This document shows, in pieces, positions 52,447-61,308 of a stretch of 64,000 bases of DNA. Position 1 is the stretch's first letter; every line of letters starts with the position of its first letter. The translations under genes were made by a program, and so were the position numbers. Below the pieces are notes generated by a model. The model did no database searches, had not been told where the DNA came from, and saw nothing but the letters and a program-made list of their open reading frames with translations. This stretch comes from Oxalobacter paeniformigenes (GTDB lineage Bacteria > Pseudomonadota > Gammaproteobacteria > Burkholderiales > Burkholderiaceae_D). Where the stretch lies: contig NZ_JAMKYL010000002.1 in the NCBI RefSeq assembly GCF_027158465.1, positions 1 through 64,000 of the forward strand, read 5' to 3'.

Positions 52447-53915
52447 TTGCCGTCAGCGGGTTTTTCCTGTTTGTTTGCCGGAGCGGCATCCTTGTTTTCC
52501 ACCTTTTTGTCATCGGTTTTTTTGTCATCGGTTTTCGTCTTTGACAGTTTCACCGGCTTGCCCTTCAGGTGGTTGATGGCCTGCATCAGCTGGAAGTCCT
52601 TTTTCGTACCGTATTCGATAGGTTTGTAGTTTTTGGCGTTTTCCAGCAATTTCAACTCGTCTTCCGTATCGAGGCGATCTTCCTGTTTGACTTCTTCATC
52701 ACCGTTGGTCAGATGTTTCGAGAGATCCGCTTCACGGATTCTCAGTCCGTTGATACCATCGCCATCTGCCGTTTCGTCCACCATCAGATCGGGAACAATA
52801 CCTTTTGCCTGAATGGAGCGACCGCTCGGTGTGTAATAACGGGCTGTCGTCAGCTTGACTGCGGTATCTTCGGAAATCTGGCGAATGGTCTGTACCGAAC
52901 CCTTGCCGAAAGTCTGCGTTCCCATAATGGTCGCGCGCTGATGATCCTGCAAGGCGCCTGCCACGATTTCGGATGCCGAGGCGGAACCGATATTGACAAG
53001 AACCACCATCGGAACCGTCTTGATCTGCGCAGGCAGCTTGGCCAGCGGGTCGTTGATGGTTCTTCCTGCATAGTATTCGGGCCGGGCGTAGAATTTCGCT
53101 TTCGATTCAGGCAACTGTCCGTCGGTAGAGACGATCAGCGAATCACGTGGCAGGAACATGGCGGCGACACCGACGGCGCCTGGCAGGATACCACCCGGGT
53201 CATTGCGCAAATCGAGTACGATGCCCTTGATATTCGGATCCTTGGCGTAGATCCGGTTGATATGGGTAACGAGATCGTCGACCGTCGGTTCCTGGAACTG
53301 CGCGACACGCAGCCAGGCATAACCGGGTTCAACGATTTTGGATTTGACGCTTTTTACCTGGATTTCCTCACGAACCAGCGTGATGATGATCGGTTTCGTG
53401 ACGTTCTTGCGCGCAATCGTCAGGGTGATTTTTGTGTTCGGTTCGCCGCGCATTTTCTTGACGGCTTCATCCAGCGACAATCCCTTGACGGAAGTGTTGT
53501 CCAGTTTGGTAATGAGATCGCCCGGCTTGATGCCTGCGCGATAGGCTGGCGTGTCCTCGATCGGCGAAATGACCTTGACATAACCGTCTTCCATGCCGAC
53601 TTCAATACCCAGACCGCCGAAACGGCCCTGTGTACCTTCTTTCAGCTCCTGAAAAGCTTTCTTGTCGAGATAGGCGGAATGGGGATCCAGAGACGAAACC
53701 ATGCCCGATATGGCTTCCGTAAGCAATTTCTTGTCTTCCACCGGTTCGACGTAATCCGATTTAATCAGGCCGAATACGTCTGCCAGCTGGCGCAATTCAT
53801 CCAGCGGCAAGGGCGCGGTCTGTTTTTGCGCCATGGCAGAAAACTGGATCGAGGCCACGACACCGACGACGATGCCAAGCCCTACCAGCAGGATGTTCCG
53901 AAATTTGTTACCCAT
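52443..53915 (-). CDS. ctpA: C-terminal processing peptidase (S41 family)
   Basis: A 490-residue secreted serine protease with a Ser-Lys dyad. An N-terminal hydrophobic segment (ILLVGLGIVVGVVASIQF) is a signal anchor. A PDZ domain sits near residues 95-170 and the S41 catalytic core follows. The serine is in NIGSASASEI near residue 311 and the lysine in QTFGKGSVQTI near 339. The C-terminus after residue 440 is lysine/aspartate-rich and disordered. It is sandwiched in the order envC-ctpA-E1 enzyme, three bases after envC, suggesting linked control of cell-wall hydrolases. Confidence 0.94.
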   Translation of the reverse strand: MGNKFRNILLVGLGIVVGVVASIQFSAMAQKQTAPLPLDELRQLADVFGLIKSDYVEPVEDKKLLTEAISGMVSSLDPHSAYLDKKAFQELKEGTQGRFGGLGIEVGMEDGYVKVISPIEDTPAYRAGIKPGDLITKLDNTSVKGLSLDEAVKKMRGEPNTKITLTIARKNVTKPIIITLVREEIQVKSVKSKIVEPGYAWLRVAQFQEPTVDDLVTHINRIYAKDPNIKGIVLDLRNDPGGILPGAVGVAAMFLPRDSLIVSTDGQLPESKAKFYARPEYYAGRTINDPLAKLPAQIKTVPMVVLVNIGSASASEIVAGALQDHQRATIMGTQTFGKGSVQTIRQISEDTAVKLTTARYYTPSGRSIQAKGIVPDLMVDETADGDGINGLRIREADLSKHLTNGDEEVKQEDRLDTEDELKLLENAKNYKPIEYGTKKDFQLMQAINHLKGKPVKLSKTKTDDKKTDDKKVENKDAAPANKQEKPADGK

Positions 53916-53918
53916 GTA

Positions 53919-55271
53919 TCACCTTATCCAGTCGAGAGGATTATAGGCACGCCCATTGTGCCGCACTTCGAAGTATAACCCGGTTTCCGTATTCTCACCG
54001 CTGTTGCCGGCGCTTGCAATGGTATCCCCGGTCGACACATTATCCCCGACCCGTCTGGAGAGGGATTGTGCATTGCCGTAAATGGTCATGTACTGGTTGC
54101 CGTGATCGATAATGATCAGGTTGCCGAATCCCCTGAGAAAATCGGCAAAGACGACACGGCCGTTTGCGACGGCATGCACCGGGGCACCCGATGATGTTTT
54201 GATGAAAATGCCTTTCCAGCTTGGGCCGTCCGCACGTTTCATGCCGTAACGGGCAGTGATCGTACCGGATACCGGCATTCTCAGGTGGCCGCGCATGCGG
54301 CCGAACGCGCTGGTCGTGTCGGGACGATAGGGAGCTTCCCGTACGGTTTCCGTTTCATCACGTGTTACGCGGGTTTTGCCGGAAGATTTTTTGCGTGCGG
54401 CCTGACGTTGTTCGGCCTGTCGTCTTTCCGCAGCCTTGCGTTGGGCCTCGATGGCACGATTAAGGCGGCTGACCAGTCCGGCCAGGCGTTTTTCATCCTG
54501 TGCCAGTCGTTCGGCTTCTTTTTTCTGTGAAGCCAGTTTTTCGGAAAGTTGTGCAAGCAGAACAGCGTGCTGGGCTTTTTCCTTTTCGAGAATGTTTTTT
54601 TGTTTGTTTGTCTGGTTGACGATTTTTTCCAGTTCCTGCCGGGTACGGTTTGTTTCCATCCGTTTGGCATGGAGGGTGTCCAGATTGTCGCGTAACGACT
54701 CGATCAGCTTCGCATAGGCGATGGAGAAATAGTTCATATACTGCAATTCGCGGCTGATGCGGTTGGGGTTGTCGCCCGAGAAAAGCAGTTTCATCCGGTT
54801 TTCGCCACCTGAGATGTATTGCTGTTGCATGATTCCTGCAAGCTGGCGTTGTTGTCTGGCAACGACGGCCTGGAGCTGTGCGTGCTCGGATGAAAGTCGG
54901 GAAAGTCGGTCTTCTGTCAGATTTTTTTGCTTACCGAGTTCCGACAGCGAACGTTCCGTCGATGAAATGGCTTTTTCCGATTCCGCCAGTTCTTCGGCTG
55001 CCTTGCCCTTGGCTTTTTCGGTACGGGTGATTTCCTTTTTCAGGGTGTTCAACTGACGATGCAATTTCTGCTGTTCGGCTTCGGCGGCCTGTTTCTGGCG
55101 GGTCTTGCTTTGTGTGGTGGTGCCGCGTTGACGAACGACGCGTTTTGTTCCCGTCTTCCGGGATGTCTTTTTCTGTTTTGCAGAAGTTTCCGGGGTTTTC
55201 GCTGCCTGTGCGGCAGGAAAAGTCGCAACAGTAAACGCCAGCAGAAAAAAAAGAAAGAAAATCTTTTTCAT
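53919..55271 (-). CDS. envC: EnvC-like murein hydrolase activator (LytM domain)
   Basis: A 450-residue secreted protein with a signal peptide ending near AAQAA, a long coiled coil (about residues 45-300, rich in K, E, Q, R) and a C-terminal LytM domain. The metal ligands of active M23 peptidases are altered: the H-x-x-x-D site reads WKGIF and the late HLS reads YGNAQ. So it should activate amidases at the septum, as EnvC does, not cut itself. Upstream of ctpA. A hairpin at 55282-55304 separates it from gpmA. Confidence 0.93.
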   Translation of the reverse strand: MKKIFFLFFLLAFTVATFPAAQAAKTPETSAKQKKTSRKTGTKRVVRQRGTTTQSKTRQKQAAEAEQQKLHRQLNTLKKEITRTEKAKGKAAEELAESEKAISSTERSLSELGKQKNLTEDRLSRLSSEHAQLQAVVARQQRQLAGIMQQQYISGGENRMKLLFSGDNPNRISRELQYMNYFSIAYAKLIESLRDNLDTLHAKRMETNRTRQELEKIVNQTNKQKNILEKEKAQHAVLLAQLSEKLASQKKEAERLAQDEKRLAGLVSRLNRAIEAQRKAAERRQAEQRQAARKKSSGKTRVTRDETETVREAPYRPDTTSAFGRMRGHLRMPVSGTITARYGMKRADGPSWKGIFIKTSSGAPVHAVANGRVVFADFLRGFGNLIIIDHGNQYMTIYGNAQSLSRRVGDNVSTGDTIASAGNSGENTETGLYFEVRHNGRAYNPLDWIR

Positions 55272-55281
55272 GCGTCATGCG

Positions 55282-55304
55282 GGGCAGAAGCATGGCTTCT
55301 GCCC
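55282..55304 (-). terminator. Hairpin between gpmA and envC
   Basis: GGGCAGAAGC (55282-55291), loop ATG, GCTTCTGCCC (55295-55304): a perfect 10-bp stem, 23 bases after the gpmA stop and 11 bases before the envC start on the minus strand. There is no U-run, so it may be a pause or processing site. Confidence 0.5.
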
Positions 55305-55326
55305 ATCAATTACAAAAGCTGTTCCA

Positions 55327-56073
55327 TCAGCTGGCATTGCCTTGTGCCGCCACTTCCTGCAACGCTTCGGCGATCTTGTCGGGGTCGCCCAGATAGTAGT
55401 GGCGAACCGGTTTGAGATCGTCATCGAGTTCGTAAACCAGCGGTTGACCGGTCGGTATGTTCAGCAAGGCGATATCCTTGTCGCTGATATTGTCCAGTTC
55501 CTTGATCAGGGCACGCAAACTGTTGCCGTGTGCAGCGACCAGAATGCGTTTTCCTTTCCTGATTTCCGGAGCGATCGATTCGTTCCAGAGTATCTTGACC
55601 CGCGCAACGGTATCCTTGAGACTTTCCGTAAGCGGGATCTGGTCTCTGGAAAGGGATGCGTAGGCCGGCTCGTTATAAGCGGTTCGCGGATCATTCGGCA
55701 GTAATGGCTCTGCAGCCACTTCGTAGCTTCTGCGCAACATGTGAACCTGATGTTCACCATATTTCCGGGCGGTTTCCGCCTTGTTGAGTCCCTGGAGGGC
55801 ACCATAGTGGCGTTCGTTCAGGCGCCAGCTGCAAACGACCGGTACCCACATGGCATCCATCTCGTCGAGTACAATCCATAGCGTTCTGATCGCTCTTTTC
55901 AATACGGATGTATAGGCCATATCGAATTCAAAACCGGCTTCCCTGAGAATGCGACCGGCTGCGCGTGCCTCATTTTTGCCCCGTTCGGTCAGATCGACAT
56001 CAGTCCAGCCTGTAAACCGGTTCTCATGGTTCCAGATGGATTGACCGTGCCGCATGAAAACTATTTTATGCAT
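55327..56073 (-). CDS. gpmA: 2,3-Bisphosphoglycerate-dependent phosphoglycerate mutase
   Basis: A 248-residue dPGM interconverting 3- and 2-phosphoglycerate. The phosphohistidine is H9 in FMRHGQSIWN, with RFTGWTDVDLTERG next and WRLNERHYGALQGLNKAE near residue 83. The full active-site set is present, and the VAAHGNSLRALIKEL block near 180 is intact. It diverges from the rhodanese gene across 93 bases. The start ATG at 56073 is the only sensible one. Confidence 0.97.
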   Translation of the reverse strand: MHKIVFMRHGQSIWNHENRFTGWTDVDLTERGKNEARAAGRILREAGFEFDMAYTSVLKRAIRTLWIVLDEMDAMWVPVVCSWRLNERHYGALQGLNKAETARKYGEHQVHMLRRSYEVAAEPLLPNDPRTAYNEPAYASLSRDQIPLTESLKDTVARVKILWNESIAPEIRKGKRILVAAHGNSLRALIKELDNISDKDIALLNIPTGQPLVYELDDDLKPVRHYYLGDPDKIAEALQEVAAQGNAS

Positions 56074-56166
56074 AATCGAAACGAAAATAAGTTATACCGA
56101 ATGTCCCGTGTCTTTCTATTTTATAATGTATCGGTTTGTTATCGTTGACTTCTGCAGGATAAACCC

Positions 56167-56565
56167 GTGAATTTTATTAGAGACAACATTTTTCTTATCT
56201 GTGTGGCACTGTATTGTATCGGTGCACTGGTCTGGCCATACATCCGCAAGGGCGCGAAAATCACCAATTCCCAGGCCACCAAGATCATCAACAAGGGCAA
56301 GACGGCCATTATCGATATCCGTGACCAGAAGCAGTATCAGGCCGGCCATATCCTGAACGCCGTGCATGTGCCGTTGACCAGTTTGCAGGAACGTATCCAG
56401 AAACTGGAAAAATTCAAGGGACAACCGATCATCATCGTGGACGAATCCGGCAAGGAATCGGACAAGGCCGCTTCCATCCTGAAAAAAGAGGGATTCAGCC
56501 AGATCAATATTCTCAAGGGCGGTATGACAGGATGGGTCGGTGAAGGGTTGCCCGTGACCAAATGA
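56167..56565 (+). CDS. Membrane-anchored rhodanese-like protein
   Basis: A 132-residue protein with an N-terminal membrane helix (about residues 7-25) and one rhodanese domain. The active loop, normally starting with cysteine (C-x-x-G-x-x-S), reads DESGKES from D92, so the sulfur-accepting cysteine is missing and catalytic transfer is unlikely. The pattern equals E. coli YibN, next to grxC-secB-gpsA in the same order. It may regulate or scaffold something at the membrane. Confidence 0.9.
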   Translation: MNFIRDNIFLICVALYCIGALVWPYIRKGAKITNSQATKIINKGKTAIIDIRDQKQYQAGHILNAVHVPLTSLQERIQKLEKFKGQPIIIVDESGKESDKAASILKKEGFSQINILKGGMTGWVGEGLPVTK

Positions 56566-56583
56566 AATGAAAGGGGAACAGTC

Positions 56584-56847
56584 ATGACAGTTCGCGTGGT
56601 GATGTACAGCACGAAAGTTTGTCCCTATTGCATGATGGCCGAGCGATTGCTGAAATCGCGTGGTGTATCGGATATCGAAAAAATCCTCGTCGATGGCGAC
56701 GACAATCTGCGTGCGGAAATGATCGAAAAAACCGGTCGTCGTACCGTTCCGCAGATTTTTATCGGCGAAACCCATGTGGGAGGATTCGATGATTTGTCCG
56801 CGCTGGACAAGGCAGGCAAGCTTATGCCGCTTTTGCAGGCCAGCTGA
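56584..56847 (+). CDS. grxC: Glutaredoxin 3
   Basis: An 87-residue thioredoxin-fold protein with active site CPYC at C13-C16, and GSH-binding TVPQIFIG and VGGFDDL downstream, all as in Grx3. It reduces protein disulfides with glutathione. Tight cluster rhodanese-grxC-secB-gpsA on the plus strand. Confidence 0.96.
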   Translation: MTVRVVMYSTKVCPYCMMAERLLKSRGVSDIEKILVDGDDNLRAEMIEKTGRRTVPQIFIGETHVGGFDDLSALDKAGKLMPLLQAS

Positions 56848-56877
56848 TCGTTTTTTGTTATTTTTTCCGGAGTAATT

Positions 56878-57354
56878 ATGTCATCCGAGGTTTCTCAACC
56901 CGTTTTCCAGATCCGGTCGGTCTATCTCAAGGATATGTCGCTGGAACAACCGCATTCTCCAGCCATTTTTCTCGAAAAGAAATTGCCGGAAATCGATGTG
57001 TCTATCAATGTGGGGTTCGAGCCCCTGGCCGAAACCACTTATGAATCGACGGTCACGGTGACGGTGACGGCCAAGATTGGCGAAAAGACCGCCTATCTGG
57101 TAGAAGGCAAACAGGCCGGGATTTTCGAGGTGCGCGGATTTCCGAAAGAAGCGATGGATCAGGTGCTGGCCATTACCTGTCCGACGATCATTTATCCGTA
57201 TCTTCGTTCCAACATCGCGGACATGGTCATGCGAGCGGGTTTCCCGCCCATCCATCTGGCCGAGATCAATTTCGAGGCGTACTATCATGAACGTCTTCAG
57301 AGACAGAAAGCGCAAAACGGCAATCCGGCGGCGGGGCAGGATACCCTGGCATGA
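56878..57354 (+). CDS. secB: SecB protein-export chaperone
   Basis: A 158-residue tetrameric chaperone that keeps preproteins unfolded and passes them to SecA. FQIRSVYLKDMSLEQPHSP is the conserved N-terminal block, PTIIYPYLRSNIADMVMRAGFPPIHL the C-terminal one (each shortened here). The ATG at 56878 has TCCGGAG upstream. Followed 31 bases later by gpsA. Confidence 0.97.
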   Translation: MSSEVSQPVFQIRSVYLKDMSLEQPHSPAIFLEKKLPEIDVSINVGFEPLAETTYESTVTVTVTAKIGEKTAYLVEGKQAGIFEVRGFPKEAMDQVLAITCPTIIYPYLRSNIADMVMRAGFPPIHLAEINFEAYYHERLQRQKAQNGNPAAGQDTLA

Positions 57355-57385
57355 TGGTGCTGTGTCCGTTTTCCGATGAGATGCC

Positions 57386-58417
57386 ATGAATATTACTGTG
57401 CTGGGTGCCGGTGCATGGGGTACCGCGATGGCCATCAGTCTGGCCGCACGACATTCCGTCGTACTGTGGGGGCGTAAACACAGCGTCATTGTCGAGGCGA
57501 AAAAAACCGGACAGAACAGGGTCGGGTTGCCAGGTTTCACCTTGCCCGATTCATTGCAACTGACAGCCGATTTCAAAAGCGCCGTATCGCATGCAGCCGG
57601 GCCGGAAGGCCTGGTCATTATCGCCACGTCTGTGGCAGGTCTGCGTGAGGTGACAGGCAATCTGGCGGGTACTTCGGTCAGCAACCTGATCTGGTTGTGC
57701 AAGGGGTTTGAAGAAAATACCGGATTGTTGCCCAGTCAGGTAGTCGCAGGACTGGTTTCCGAACATGTCAATACCGGCGTATTGTCGGGCCCCTCGTTTG
57801 CGCAGGAAGTGGCAGCCGGTTTGCCGTGTGCGCTGACGATTGCATCGAAGTCGCCGGTATTGCGGAAAATGGCACTTGGCGCGATCAATGGCGGCAATAT
57901 GCGCATTTATTCAAGCGACGATGTCGTCGGTGTGGAAGTCGGCGGTGCCGTCAAGAATATTCTGGCGATCGCGACCGGCATGTCCGATGGTCTGGAACTG
58001 GGCATGAATGCCCGTGCAGCGCTGATTACGCGGGGACTTGCCGAAATTACCCGTCTGGGAGTCGCTTTGGGCGGACGACTGGAAACTTTCATGGGACTGA
58101 CCGGTATGGGGGATCTCATTCTGACCTGTACGGGCGATTTGTCACGCAATCGCAGGGTCGGTCTGGGACTTGCCAAGGGCAAGACACTGGAAACGGTCAT
58201 TGCCGAACTGGGTCATGTTGCGGAAGGTGTGCGCTGTGCGCAAACGGTCCGGTTCATATCAGCCAGAGCCGGTGTGGAAATGCCAATTGCCAACGCGGTG
58301 GCCGGTATTTTGTTCGATCAGGTTTCCATCAGAAGTACCGTGTCGCAGCTGCTTTCGCGTCATGTACGTGACGAAACCGATACGTTGTACGGCAAACAGG
58401 CTGGCGGGCAATCCTGA
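57386..58417 (+). CDS. gpsA: Glycerol-3-phosphate dehydrogenase (NAD(P)+)
   Basis: A 343-residue dehydrogenase making sn-glycerol-3-phosphate for phospholipids. NAD-binding GAGAWGTAMA is at residues 7-16. VLSGPSFAQEVAAG near residue 132 and VEVGGAVKNILAIATGM near 183 with the catalytic lysine are intact, and LMGMGDLILTC-type TGMGDLILTC is near 243. Typical length 330-345. It ends the cluster and converges on glnE. Confidence 0.97.
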   Translation: MNITVLGAGAWGTAMAISLAARHSVVLWGRKHSVIVEAKKTGQNRVGLPGFTLPDSLQLTADFKSAVSHAAGPEGLVIIATSVAGLREVTGNLAGTSVSNLIWLCKGFEENTGLLPSQVVAGLVSEHVNTGVLSGPSFAQEVAAGLPCALTIASKSPVLRKMALGAINGGNMRIYSSDDVVGVEVGGAVKNILAIATGMSDGLELGMNARAALITRGLAEITRLGVALGGRLETFMGLTGMGDLILTCTGDLSRNRRVGLGLAKGKTLETVIAELGHVAEGVRCAQTVRFISARAGVEMPIANAVAGILFDQVSIRSTVSQLLSRHVRDETDTLYGKQAGGQS

Positions 58418-58460
58418 CGCGCTTTTCACGTCTGTGTGAATATGGCGCGGCAGGTCGGTT

Positions 58461-61187
58461 TCAACCGAATATACGTTGCCACAATGCCTTGACGGCATCG
58501 CTTTGTGTTTTGACACTTTCCGGAGCGACACGCGCCTGTTCTGCTCCCTGCATTCTGATCTGGTGTTGCAGTTTCCTGAATTCCCGATAAATGGAAGATA
58601 CCGTTTCACCGGCATCTTTCGGGATCAGTCCCAGTTCGGCGCCTGTTTTCAGCAGCGCGATATTGCCGAAATTGTTGGTCAGTTCCGGATATTGCAGCGA
58701 ATATTCCAGCACCAGATATTGCACGATGAATTCGATGTCGATCATGCCACCGGCATCGTGTTTCAGATCGAACTGGTTCGAACGGTTCGGATGCGCATCA
58801 TGGATACGCTGGCGCATTTTGAGAATTTCGGCTTTCAGCCAGGCCGGATCGCGTGAACGGCGGAGAATACGGTTGCGCAAGTCTTCGAAACGGCTTCCGA
58901 TAGATGTATCGCCGGCGCAGAAACGGGCACGTGTCAATGCCTGATGTTCCCATGCCCAGGCCGATTCGTTCTGGTAACGTTCGAACGAGTCGAAACTCGA
59001 CACCATCAGACCGCTGGCACCGTCCGGACGCAAGGCGATATCGATATCGAACAGTACGCCGGCCGAAGTCGGGCTGGTCATCCAGGTAATGAAACGCTGC
59101 GCCAGACGTGTATAAAGCATCGGTGCGTCCGGATGGTCGTCTTCATACAGGAAAATCAGATCAAGATCGGACGCATAACCCAGTTCCTTGCCCCCCAGTT
59201 TTCCGTAGGCGATCACGGCAAAACGGGGGACTTCCCTGTGGCGTTTCGGCATGGCTTGCCAGACTTCGCGCAGCGTGGCTTCCACCATGATGTCGGCCAG
59301 TTTGGAAAGATGATCGGCCAGCCGTTCGACCGTCAGCGCACCGGCGAGATCCTGCGCCAGCAGTCGGAACAGCTGTGCATGATGTGTTTCACGCAGGGTA
59401 TCCATCAGCAGTTCGGTATCGCCACGCTGGTTTTCGAGCTGGGTATCGAGTTCCGATGTAAAAGTTTCCCAGTCAGGAGGAGCAAGCAAGGTGCGAGCAT
59501 CCAGCAGTTCATCGAGAAGGATGGGATGCTTCGTCAGGTAACGTGCCGCCCATTCGCTGGCATCGAGCATGCGCATCAGTCGTTGTGCCGCGGCAGGATA
59601 TTCGGTCAAAAGCGACAGGTAGGCGGTGCGTCGTGCGATGGATTCGAAAAAGTCCAGCAAACGTCCAAGTGTCGCCAAAGGTTCATGGGCGCTTTCCAGC
59701 AGTTCGGGCAACAGCGAATTGACCAGTGCGATCAGTTTGGTACGGTTTGCATCCGACAGGGAGCGGATACGATTTGTTTTCCAGAATGACAACAGTCTTC
59801 GCGCACCGTTTGCAGGATCGGGAAAACCGAGAGTTTCCAGTTTCGTCTGCAGAAACTGGAGTTGTTCTTCTTCAGTCTGGCTGGACAAAAGCGGTTGCGG
59901 AATGACCGGTCGGGACTGGTCATGTGCGGATGATTTGTCGCTGAATACGGCATCGAACTGGCCGGATACGAAATCACGATGTTTTTGCAAGGTATCGAGC
60001 AGTTGTGCCGAATCGCTCATGCCCATCGTGTTGGCAATGATACGAAGGTCGTTTTCGCTGGATGGCAGCGAATGCGTTTGTGCATCGTCCAGATACTGGA
60101 TACGGTGTTCGAGGTTTCGCAGGAAAGTATATGAATCCAGCAGCGCGTTGGCTGTCGGTTCGTCAAGCTGCCTTTTTTCGGCGAGAATGCGCAATATGTT
60201 GCGTGTTGACTTGTCCTGGAGCGCAGGATCACGGCCGCCACGAATGAGTTGGAACATTTGTGCCAGAAATTCGATTTCCCGAATACCGCCGCGCCCCAGT
60301 TTGATGTTGTTGCTGCGTTCAGGGTGCAATCTTTCCTGACGGATCACATCGGCACGGATTTGCTGGTGCAGGTTGCGGATCGCGTCGATAACACTGAAGT
60401 CAAGGTAGCGGCGGTAGATGAAAGGATGCACGATGCGTCGCAGTGTTTCGATATCTTCGGGGTTGCCGGTAATGGCGCGTGCCTTGATCCATGCATAGCG
60501 TTCCCATTCGCGTCCCTGTACGATCAGATATTGTTCGACCATACCGAAACTGGCCACGAGCGGACCGGATGCCCCATTGGGACGCAATGCCATATCCACC
60601 CTGAATGTGAAACCGTCTTCGGCGATTTCGGAAAGTGCGCCGATAAAACGTTTGCCGAGTCGTGTGAAAAATTCCTGGTTGGAAAGCAGACGTTGTCCGG
60701 GACGTGTGCTGACCGTATCCCCGTTTTCCGGATACACGAAAATCAGATCGATATCCGATGAGACATTCAGTTCACAACCCCCCAGTTTGCCCATGCCCAG
60801 GACGATCATTTCCTGCTTCTTGCCGGAATGCGCGCCGACCGGAATGCCGTGTGTATCGGCCAGTTCCTGATAAAGCGCGTCCAGATGGGTGCGGATGGCG
60901 AATTCGGCGAAATGCGTCATGGCACCGACGACTTCCGAAAGATCGGCAAGTCCCGACAGATCGCGTTCGATAATGGCGCAAATCAGCAGATTCCTGAGCC
61001 GGCGCATTGCCCTGGGAAGCGGATAACCGTTGTCGAGTTCCCGTTTCAGTAAGGTTGGCAGATCGGCGCGGTCAAGAGGTGACTGAATGAGTGCCTGTAT
61101 TTGCATCTGACGTTTTTCGCGGTCGGCATTCAGCCAGTGCAGATAAAAACGGGAGGCTTCTTCGGCAGGAATGAGAGAGGGTTTCAT
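58461..61187 (-). CDS. glnE: Glutamine synthetase adenylyltransferase/adenylyl-removing enzyme
   Basis: A 908-residue bifunctional enzyme that adenylylates and deadenylylates glutamine synthetase under PII control. Two nucleotidyltransferase domains each carry the G-x-G-x-x-G-x-E-L-x-x-x-SDxDLI motif: GMGKLGGCELNVSSDIDLIF near residue 131 and YGKLGGKELGYASDLDLIF near 660. The N-terminal one is the adenylyl-removing half. It diverges from the yhdP-like gene across 121 bases. No truncation seen. Confidence 0.96.
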   Translation of the reverse strand: MKPSLIPAEEASRFYLHWLNADREKRQMQIQALIQSPLDRADLPTLLKRELDNGYPLPRAMRRLRNLLICAIIERDLSGLADLSEVVGAMTHFAEFAIRTHLDALYQELADTHGIPVGAHSGKKQEMIVLGMGKLGGCELNVSSDIDLIFVYPENGDTVSTRPGQRLLSNQEFFTRLGKRFIGALSEIAEDGFTFRVDMALRPNGASGPLVASFGMVEQYLIVQGREWERYAWIKARAITGNPEDIETLRRIVHPFIYRRYLDFSVIDAIRNLHQQIRADVIRQERLHPERSNNIKLGRGGIREIEFLAQMFQLIRGGRDPALQDKSTRNILRILAEKRQLDEPTANALLDSYTFLRNLEHRIQYLDDAQTHSLPSSENDLRIIANTMGMSDSAQLLDTLQKHRDFVSGQFDAVFSDKSSAHDQSRPVIPQPLLSSQTEEEQLQFLQTKLETLGFPDPANGARRLLSFWKTNRIRSLSDANRTKLIALVNSLLPELLESAHEPLATLGRLLDFFESIARRTAYLSLLTEYPAAAQRLMRMLDASEWAARYLTKHPILLDELLDARTLLAPPDWETFTSELDTQLENQRGDTELLMDTLRETHHAQLFRLLAQDLAGALTVERLADHLSKLADIMVEATLREVWQAMPKRHREVPRFAVIAYGKLGGKELGYASDLDLIFLYEDDHPDAPMLYTRLAQRFITWMTSPTSAGVLFDIDIALRPDGASGLMVSSFDSFERYQNESAWAWEHQALTRARFCAGDTSIGSRFEDLRNRILRRSRDPAWLKAEILKMRQRIHDAHPNRSNQFDLKHDAGGMIDIEFIVQYLVLEYSLQYPELTNNFGNIALLKTGAELGLIPKDAGETVSSIYREFRKLQHQIRMQGAEQARVAPESVKTQSDAVKALWQRIFG

Positions 61188-61308
61188 ATTTGTAATACTG
61201 CGTAAATGTCGTTTTGCGCAAAACGGACAATCGTTATTCTGGGCAATGGATTAAAAATCGGGATGACACTGTGGTATTTTACGTTTATTGAATGCTTTCT
61301 CATATGTG

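Noticed and set aside
52569..53978. 469-codon plus-strand frame over ctpA
   Set aside because: Mirror of an intact S41 peptidase; no domain seen.
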